In this document: positions 29,950 to 34,670 of the stretch, one piece after another | Position numbering within the stretch: position 1 is the first letter of the stretch | Layout of the letters: each line of letters starts with the position of its first letter | DNA from: Archaeoglobaceae archaeon | GTDB lineage: Archaea > Halobacteriota > Archaeoglobi > Archaeoglobales > Archaeoglobaceae | Length of the DNA stretch: 34,670 bases | Assembly: GCA_026988525.1 (NCBI GenBank) | Contig: JALSLC010000032.1 | Span: forward strand, 1 to 34,670 | Reading direction: 5' to 3' | Made by a program: the position numbers and the translations under genes | The notes under the pieces: generated by a model | The model's input: only the letters and a program-made list of their open reading frames with translations | What the model was told of the DNA's origin: nothing | Database searches by the model: none

Positions 29950-30409
29950 TTAATTCTTCTAAGTCAATACAGTGCGTTTCTTTTACCACATTTAAAACGA
30001 GCATAGTGTATGTTTTCTGAACATGCTCCAATCCAGCAATTCTTTTTACGAACTCATTCAAAGACTCTCTATCTTTGAACTTCGCTACAGTTATAACGTC
30101 GAATTGACCCGTTACATCGTAAACTGCTGTAACATTCGGCTCATTAGCAAGCAATTCTTCAACTTCCAGTAGATATCCACCTTCGGCAGTTATTCCAATA
30201 ACAGCTATCAAATCAAATCCGAGTTTTGAGTAATCTATTACCGGGATAAACTTTTTTATTATGCCAAGTTTTTTTAATTTGTTTATTCTATTGTAAACAG
30301 TTCCCTCTACAACTCCAAGTTTTTCGGCTATCTCTCTCAAACTTTTTCTTGCATCTTCTTGTAGTTCTACAAGTATTTTTATATCTAATGAATCTATTTT
30401 GTCTGGCAT
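29936..30409 (-). CDS. Lrp/AsnC-family transcriptional regulator
   Basis: 157 residues. A winged helix-turn-helix occupies about 4-55: DSLDIKILVELQEDARKSLR, EIAEKLGVVEGTVYNRINKL. An AsnC/RAM effector domain (LIAVIGITAEGG, NVTAVYDVTGQFDVITVAKF, VQKTYTMLVLNVVKE) fills the rest. Family members form dimers/octamers that bind amino acids and repress or activate transport and amino-acid metabolism genes. The start is ATG 30409 next to an A/T-rich upstream sequence. The promoter and targets cannot be assigned, though it lies near the arginine, pyrimidine and serine genes of this window. Confidence 0.94.
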   Translation of the reverse strand: MPDKIDSLDIKILVELQEDARKSLREIAEKLGVVEGTVYNRINKLKKLGIIKKFIPVIDYSKLGFDLIAVIGITAEGGYLLEVEELLANEPNVTAVYDVTGQFDVITVAKFKDRESLNEFVKRIAGLEHVQKTYTMLVLNVVKETHCIDLEELIKDF

Positions 30410-30469
30410 AATTTTAAATTAAAAAATTTAAAGTATTTTAATTTTTCTTTATCAATCTTTAAAGGTTTT

Positions 30470-30808
30470 CTAAGGTTTGTCAGTCCAACTGTCAATAACT
30501 TCTATGTTTTCTGGTTTTACAAAGAGGCAGGAAAAATTCTTTTTTGCTTTCCATTTAAACTGAACTTTAACTCTTTCTCCAGATGAAATTTTTATTTTTT
30601 CTCTGTATATTTCATATTCTGGTTTTGTGTATTTTTCCATCTGCTCCTTCGACAAAATTATTTCTGGAGCCCAGTAAAATACAGCATCGAACTCGCATGG
30701 ATCTCCAAGATTTCTTATTACAGCCTCTATTGTTATTTCTTCTCCCTCTTTTGGTGTTGGATTGGAAAACTTCAAGTTATCGAGATTTAAATTCACGTTT
30801 CTTTCCAA
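30470..30808 (-). CDS. Small CARDB-like beta-sandwich protein
   Basis: 112 residues without a signal peptide. The middle, FSNPTPKEGEEITIEAVIRN followed by FDAVFYWAPE and KIKISSGERVKVQFKWKA, matches the strand pattern of CARDB/Ig-like cell-adhesion modules (PxEGExVxxxVxxxN...G). I find no enzyme motif and no transmembrane segment, so its location and role are unclear. The start is TTG 30808, set by GGAGGG seven bases upstream. It is divergent from the XPB helicase gene and shares the TATA element at 30842-30851. Confidence 0.65.
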   Translation of the reverse strand: MERNVNLNLDNLKFSNPTPKEGEEITIEAVIRNLGDPCEFDAVFYWAPEIILSKEQMEKYTKPEYEIYREKIKISSGERVKVQFKWKAKKNFSCLFVKPENIEVIDSWTDKP

Positions 30809-30841
30809 AGTTTAACCCTCCCGACACTTGTTTTGAGCTAC

Positions 30842-30851
30842 GTATATATAC
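30842..30851. promoter_or_regulatory. Palindromic TATA element (CARDB-like / XPB)
   Basis: GTATATATAC is a perfect palindrome between the divergent CARDB-like and XPB genes, about 30 nt before ATG 30876 on one side and about 38 nt before TTG 30808 on the other. Both genes could use it. An AGAGGT at 30869-30874 precedes the XPB start. Confidence 0.55.
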
Positions 30852-30875
30852 AATTTCTTACTTATTTTTAGAGGT

Positions 30876-32249
30876 ATGTTTGCTGAAATCAGATACTACA
30901 GAGGAACTATATTGGTTAAGGGAGATGTACATATACCCTCATTTTTTGGAGTTTACGATCCAAAAGAAAAATGTTACAGGTTGATGGGTTTTAAATATAG
31001 AGATCTTATTGAATACTTTGAAAGATCAAACATCGATTATAGGGATGAAGTTTTAGATCTAATTCCTTGCCCTGAATTTAACTTAGAAATTGAGTTAAGA
31101 GATTATCAGCAAAGGGCTCTGGATTCTTGGATTTCTGATAAGAGGGGATGTATAGTTATGCCAACAGGTAGTGGCAAAACATACGTTGCAATTTCTGCCA
31201 TAAATGAAATATCAAAAGCTACTCTTGTAGTCGTACCTACACTGGATTTACTTGATCAGTGGATTGAGAAGCTAAAAATATTTGGGGAAGAGAATATAGG
31301 TGAATTTTCAGGAAGGAAAAAAGAGCTCAAACCAATAACGGTAACTACTTACGATTCAGCATATATAAACATTGAAAAGCTTGGAAACAAATTTGAAATG
31401 CTTGTTTTTGATGAAGTACATCATCTACCTTCTGAATCTTATTCTTTAATAGCTGAAATGAGTGCTGCACCTTTTAGAATGGGTTTAACGGCAACTTATG
31501 AGAGACCTGATGGACTTCACGTTAAATTGAATGAACTTGTTGGAGGCAAAGTTTTTGAGGTGTGCTTAAATGATTTATTGGGCAAGCACTTAGCTAACTA
31601 CACTATAAAGAGAATATACCTTCCTCTAAGCAAGAAAGAAAGTGAAAAATATAAAAAAAATATGAATATAGTCAAAAATTATTTAAAATCAAGAAACTTA
31701 AAAATAAGGAGCATGGAGGACTTCCAAAAAATAGTAATGGCAACTGGTATAGATAAAGAGGCTTACAAAACTCTTAAAGCGTGGGAAGAAGCAAGAAAAA
31801 TTGCTTACAATTCATTGACTAAATTAAAAAAGTTGAAGGAAATTTTAGAAAAACATAGAAACGATAAAATAATTATTTTTACAAAATACAATGATCTCGT
31901 TTATACTGTATCTAAACTGTTTTTAATTCCAGCAATAACTTATAAGACCTCAAAGGTCGAAAGAAAACTAATTCTCGACTATTTTAGAATGGGTAAGTTT
32001 AGAGCTATAGTTAGCAGTCAAGTTCTTGATGAAGGAATAGATGTACCAGATGCAAATGTAGCAGTTATTTTGAGTGGTAGTTCAAGTACTAGGGAATATA
32101 TTCAGAGATTAGGTAGGATACTTAGACCTAAGGACAAAGCAATTCTTTATGAGTTAATTTCAAAAGATACAAGTGAAGTTAGAACTTCAAGAAGGAGAAG
32201 AAATAAATTGGCAGGAGTAAGAAAAAATGCTACCAAAGGAACTAATTGA
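30876..32249 (+). CDS. XPB-type DNA helicase
   Basis: 457 residues, the archaeal XPB size. A damage-recognition-like N-terminal domain (1-65) is followed by the first helicase domain with RDYQQRAL (75-82), Walker A PTGSGKT (96-102), DEVH (179-182) and GLTAT (203-207). The second helicase domain carries [29 protein letters not shown] and [12 protein letters not shown], and the thumb-like helical insertion is about 235-315. In AfXPB the RED motif follows GLTATF; here the equivalent is R-P-D (210-212). XPB is a 3'-5' helicase/translocase that opens DNA in repair and works with the Bax1 nuclease, whose gene overlaps its 3' end by 23 nt. ATG 30876 is the start. Confidence 0.95.
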   Translation: MFAEIRYYRGTILVKGDVHIPSFFGVYDPKEKCYRLMGFKYRDLIEYFERSNIDYRDEVLDLIPCPEFNLEIELRDYQQRALDSWISDKRGCIVMPTGSGKTYVAISAINEISKATLVVVPTLDLLDQWIEKLKIFGEENIGEFSGRKKELKPITVTTYDSAYINIEKLGNKFEMLVFDEVHHLPSESYSLIAEMSAAPFRMGLTATYERPDGLHVKLNELVGGKVFEVCLNDLLGKHLANYTIKRIYLPLSKKESEKYKKNMNIVKNYLKSRNLKIRSMEDFQKIVMATGIDKEAYKTLKAWEEARKIAYNSLTKLKKLKEILEKHRNDKIIIFTKYNDLVYTVSKLFLIPAITYKTSKVERKLILDYFRMGKFRAIVSSQVLDEGIDVPDANVAVILSGSSSTREYIQRLGRILRPKDKAILYELISKDTSEVRTSRRRRNKLAGVRKNATKGTN

Positions 32250-33585
32250 CGTTAGAAAAGTAAAAGGAAAGATATATCCTAAGTTTGCAGATGAAAAAGA
32301 CATAGAACTTGCAGAAAAAGTTCTTCAAATATTTAAAAGTAATATTGGTAAGAAGTATGGAACGATTCAAAAAACACTAAAAAAAATAGAAACAGCAGAT
32401 AACTTTAAAAAGGTTAGAGGTTTTGCAAAGATACTTGAGAGGTTTTGTGTCGAAAAATCTTGCTCTTTGAATACAGATTTGGATCCTTTGAAAGTAAGAT
32501 TTTTCCTTTTTGAGAGAGGTTTTGTTGTTAGTAAGGAGGAGAGAAGTAAAGTAATTGAATATGCTGCTAAGTACTTTAACACAAATCCGGAGGAAATAGA
32601 AAATGCCATGTATGCAGATAGAGAAGAGGAAATGATAGTTACAAACGTTAGTAGTATAACCCCCATAGAACTTATAAAAAATTACAACCTCTCCCTTCTT
32701 CAAACATCTCTCTTTGATACTATTTCTGTAATTTTTGAATTTGAAGGAAACTATAGCAGAATATTTAGAGCAATAAAGTTCTATGGATTAATGTATGAAA
32801 TAATTTCTTATGGAAAAAAGGCAAGTGTTGAATTAATAGGACCAGCTACTCTTATAAAGATGACGAAAAAGTACGGTACTTCCATAGCAAAAGTAATTCC
32901 TGAGGTAATAAAGGCTAAAAAGTGGAAAATAATAGCAAAAATTTTAGATAAAGATAGAATTTATACTTTAGAAATAGATGATAGCTTAAAATCATTACTT
33001 CCCAAAGCTAAATTTGATGAAAAATTTGACTCTTCATTAGAAGAAGAATTTTTTAGAAAACTCAGAAATCTTGGATACAATGTTAATAGAGAAATGGCTA
33101 TAATCAAATCTGGTAATAGAGCATTCATTCCAGATTTTGTTGTTTGGAAAAAAGGCTGGAAAAATAAAGTTTACGTAGAGATAGCTGGTTTTTGGACTGT
33201 TGAATACATAAAGAGAAAGATCGAAAAAATTAGAGAATCAAAAGTACCGATGGTAGTTATAGCGAGGGAAGAATTTGGAGATGTTAAAGCTAAAAATGTT
33301 GGTTTTGAAAATGTTGAGTTTGTAATTTTTTCAAACAAACTTGACTATGGCAAAATAATAAAGGCAATAAATAAACTGGGAAAAACTGAAGAAAACTTTA
33401 AAGAAGAAACGATTTTAGAAGTAAATTTAGAAGAATTAAGAGAAAAATGTAAACACGTAAAAAATTTAGAAGACTTAGAAAATTTGTTAAAAAAATATGG
33501 ATTGAAATTGAGCGATGAAATTTTAAAGGCACTTAACATAGAGGTGAGATGGAAAGGACTTAAAAGTGAATTAATTTTCAAATAG
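32227..33585 (+). CDS. Bax1-type XPB-binding nuclease (DUF790)
   Basis: 452 residues. Bax1 (DUF790) proteins are structure-specific nucleases that bind XPB and cut DNA bubbles 3' of the opening in archaeal nucleotide excision. Landmarks here are the N-terminal [20 protein letters not shown], the central [20 protein letters not shown] (about 153-172) and a PD-(D/E)xK-like core [27 protein letters not shown] (Asp303) and [20 protein letters not shown] (Glu318). It overlaps the XPB gene by 23 nt, so the pair is co-translated. The C-terminal tail (about 395-452) is charged and helical, and may contact XPB. ATG 32227 is the start. Confidence 0.93.
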   Translation: MLPKELIDVRKVKGKIYPKFADEKDIELAEKVLQIFKSNIGKKYGTIQKTLKKIETADNFKKVRGFAKILERFCVEKSCSLNTDLDPLKVRFFLFERGFVVSKEERSKVIEYAAKYFNTNPEEIENAMYADREEEMIVTNVSSITPIELIKNYNLSLLQTSLFDTISVIFEFEGNYSRIFRAIKFYGLMYEIISYGKKASVELIGPATLIKMTKKYGTSIAKVIPEVIKAKKWKIIAKILDKDRIYTLEIDDSLKSLLPKAKFDEKFDSSLEEEFFRKLRNLGYNVNREMAIIKSGNRAFIPDFVVWKKGWKNKVYVEIAGFWTVEYIKRKIEKIRESKVPMVVIAREEFGDVKAKNVGFENVEFVIFSNKLDYGKIIKAINKLGKTEENFKEETILEVNLEELREKCKHVKNLEDLENLLKKYGLKLSDEILKALNIEVRWKGLKSELIFK

Positions 33586-33616
33586 TATATTTTTTATCGT
33601 TTATATCGTGCCAAAA

Positions 33617-33630
33617 TTTTATATTATATT
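33617..33630 (+). promoter_or_regulatory. uspA-like promoter TATA element
   Basis: TTTTATATTATATT lies about 35 nt before the GTG start at 33658, preceded by GTGCCAAAAT (33608-33617), the same ten bases that precede the Mqn TATA element. GGGTGAT at 33648 is the ribosome binding site. Confidence 0.5.
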
Positions 33631-33657
33631 GCTGCATAATTAGTATTGGGTGATATT

Positions 33658-34452
33658 GTGAAAGTTGTGTGCGCTATTGATTTTTCGGAAGACTCAATTA
33701 AAGCACTAAATACAATTAGGGCTTACAGAGAGCTATTTAATGAGATTGTTCTTGTAAGAGTTATAAACTTGACTAGGTTTTATGGATTGCATGGTATAAG
33801 TATGGATGAATTTATAGAAAACGAAAGAAAAATCTCCGAGGAAAAGCTAAAGAAAATTTTAAAGGAAAATGAAACTTATCGCATTGAAGTAGGAGACCCA
33901 GCAGAAAAGATAATAGAGGCAGCTGTATCAGAAAAAGCTGATCTTATAGTTATGGGTTCACGTGGTAGAAATATTATAAAGCTTGTTTTATTTGGAAGTG
34001 TTGCTGAAAGCGTTGTCAAAAAATCACCTATATCTGTGTTGATTGTTAAAAATGAGAACGTTTTGGATAGAATTTTGTATGTCCACTATCCTCTTGAAAT
34101 TGACGATAGTGCAATTGAGTTTCTTAAGACCTTAAGTAAATATTCGAAAGAAATTGGAATTATGCATGTAATTGAGCCGATGTATCCCGTAGAATCGACG
34201 AGAGAAACAATGAACAAAAAAGTTCTTGTAGCTGAATCTACAATAAATAAAGTTGAAAAGAAACTGGATGATAGGAATGTTAAAAAGATACTTAAGATAG
34301 GTTACCCATTAAGGGAAATATTAAGGGAAATTCACAAAGGAGGTTATTCCTTAGTTTTTCTAAGAGCATATAGAAAGGATATAAGTAAAACTTCTGATGC
34401 AATTTTAAGGCACTCAAAATCTTCAGTTTTAGTGTTTAAGAAAAAACAGTAG
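33658..34452 (+). CDS. Tandem universal stress protein (UspA family)
   Basis: 264 residues holding two Usp domains. The first begins MKVVCAIDFSEDSIKALNTI and has the ATP-binding loop VMGSRGRNIIKLVLFGSVAE followed by SPISVLIVK. The second (about 130-264) ends ILRHSKSSVLVFKKK and lacks the intact G-2x-G-9x-G(S/T) loop. Such fusions are common stress-response ATP-binding proteins with unclear partners. TTG 33646 is in frame, but GGGTGAT at 33648 and the conserved start favour GTG 33658. No partner gene is adjacent; the end of the window follows. Confidence 0.9.
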   Translation: MKVVCAIDFSEDSIKALNTIRAYRELFNEIVLVRVINLTRFYGLHGISMDEFIENERKISEEKLKKILKENETYRIEVGDPAEKIIEAAVSEKADLIVMGSRGRNIIKLVLFGSVAESVVKKSPISVLIVKNENVLDRILYVHYPLEIDDSAIEFLKTLSKYSKEIGIMHVIEPMYPVESTRETMNKKVLVAESTINKVEKKLDDRNVKKILKIGYPLREILREIHKGGYSLVFLRAYRKDISKTSDAILRHSKSSVLVFKKKQ

Positions 34453-34670
34453 TATTTTTTAATTTGATTACTTTATTTTCTCTTCACTCTTCTATTATCT
34501 ATCTTTATTAGGGTATCTCCGAACTCACCACTCAGCCAGCCTTTGCAAAATCTTTTTTCCCTGAATCCAAGTCGAATGAGGATTGCTATGAGAAGTACGT
34601 TAGCATAAACGAACTTAACGACAGATCTTTGTCCATAAAGAATTCATGCTTCTCCAATTTAAAGACGTCT
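34453..34670 (-). other. 3' end of window, no supported gene
   Basis: The 218 nt after the Usp gene begin with T tracts (a likely terminator). From about 34500 the sequence becomes richer in CpG. On the minus strand a frame from 34643 down to a stop at 34473-34475 has 56 codons without a start codon (for example VKFVYANVLLIAILIRLGFR), and two other frames hold short pieces. It could be the broken end of a mobile-element or foreign gene, but I cannot name a family. Confidence 0.3.

Noticed and set aside
32367-32703. Minus-strand frames inside the Bax1-type nuclease gene
   Set aside because: Low-complexity Phe/Ser/Leu translations, no start signals, and they overlap a conserved coding region.
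1-34670. CRISPR array, insertion sequence or rRNA genes
   Set aside because: I found no regularly spaced repeats, no complete transposase or terminal inverted repeats, and no rRNA-like sequence in the window.

Overview
The window is archaeal. It encodes Alba chromatin protein, ribosomal protein S8e, a DRG-type GTPase, an XPB helicase followed by a Bax1-type nuclease, NurA, KaiC-like ATPases, PyrB with a zinc-binding PyrI, an AMMECR1 protein, a type IV pilus ATPase/TadC pair and an intron-free elongator tRNA-Met. Many genes start about 25-30 nt downstream of a TATA box with no leader; others use GAGGTGA-type ribosome binding sites. The MqnA/MqnD-type (futalosine menaquinone) gene together with XPB-Bax1 points by inference to an AT-rich member of the Archaeoglobi or a relative, probably thermophilic. 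The species cannot be fixed from the sequence alone.

Layout. 1-2.2 kb: end of a pilus/secretion ATPase and its TadC-type membrane partner. 2.2-5.7 kb: a minus-strand DRG GTPase - ferredoxin - drug/metabolite transporter operon, divergent from an Mrp/NBP35 Fe-S carrier and a NifX-like protein. 5.8-6.3 kb: alba and tRNA-Met. 6.5-8.6 kb: minus-strand overlapping genes for an asparagine-synthetase-like protein without the glutaminase cysteine, a YfcE-type phosphoesterase and MoaE. 8.7-9.5 kb: MqnA/MqnD family. 9.8-10.9 kb: two tandem vapBC-type modules, both broken. 11-12.3 kb: phenylacetate-CoA ligase family. 12.3-17.4 kb: minus-strand operon of glycerate 2-kinase, GH38 alpha-mannosidase and phosphoserine phosphatase. 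17.5-18.9 kb: NurA and a stand-alone HAS-barrel protein. 18.9-20.3 kb: pyrBI. 20.3-23.5 kb: minus-strand argF, nadE, a Walker-A-degenerate KaiC-like protein and an intact KaiC-like ATPase. 23.6-27.1 kb: AMMECR1, S8e, a cation-exchanger-like membrane protein and argH. 27.2-29.1 kb: a surface pair, a pilin-LamG fusion overlapping a membrane-anchored GH114-like enzyme. 29.2-34.5 kb: HAD phosphatase, Lrp/AsnC regulator, a small CARDB-like protein, XPB, Bax1 and a tandem UspA.

Most of the window is house-keeping (pyrimidine, arginine, NAD, serine, menaquinone, Fe-S, repair). The most interesting parts are the glycerate-kinase/GH38 operon, which reads as a possible archaeal mannosylglycerate recycling pathway; the pilin-LamG/GH114 pair, which is much richer in CpG than its neighbours and looks imported; the NurA/HAS-barrel pair without HerA beside it; the decaying tandem toxin-antitoxin modules; and two divergent promoters built on perfectly palindromic TATA elements.
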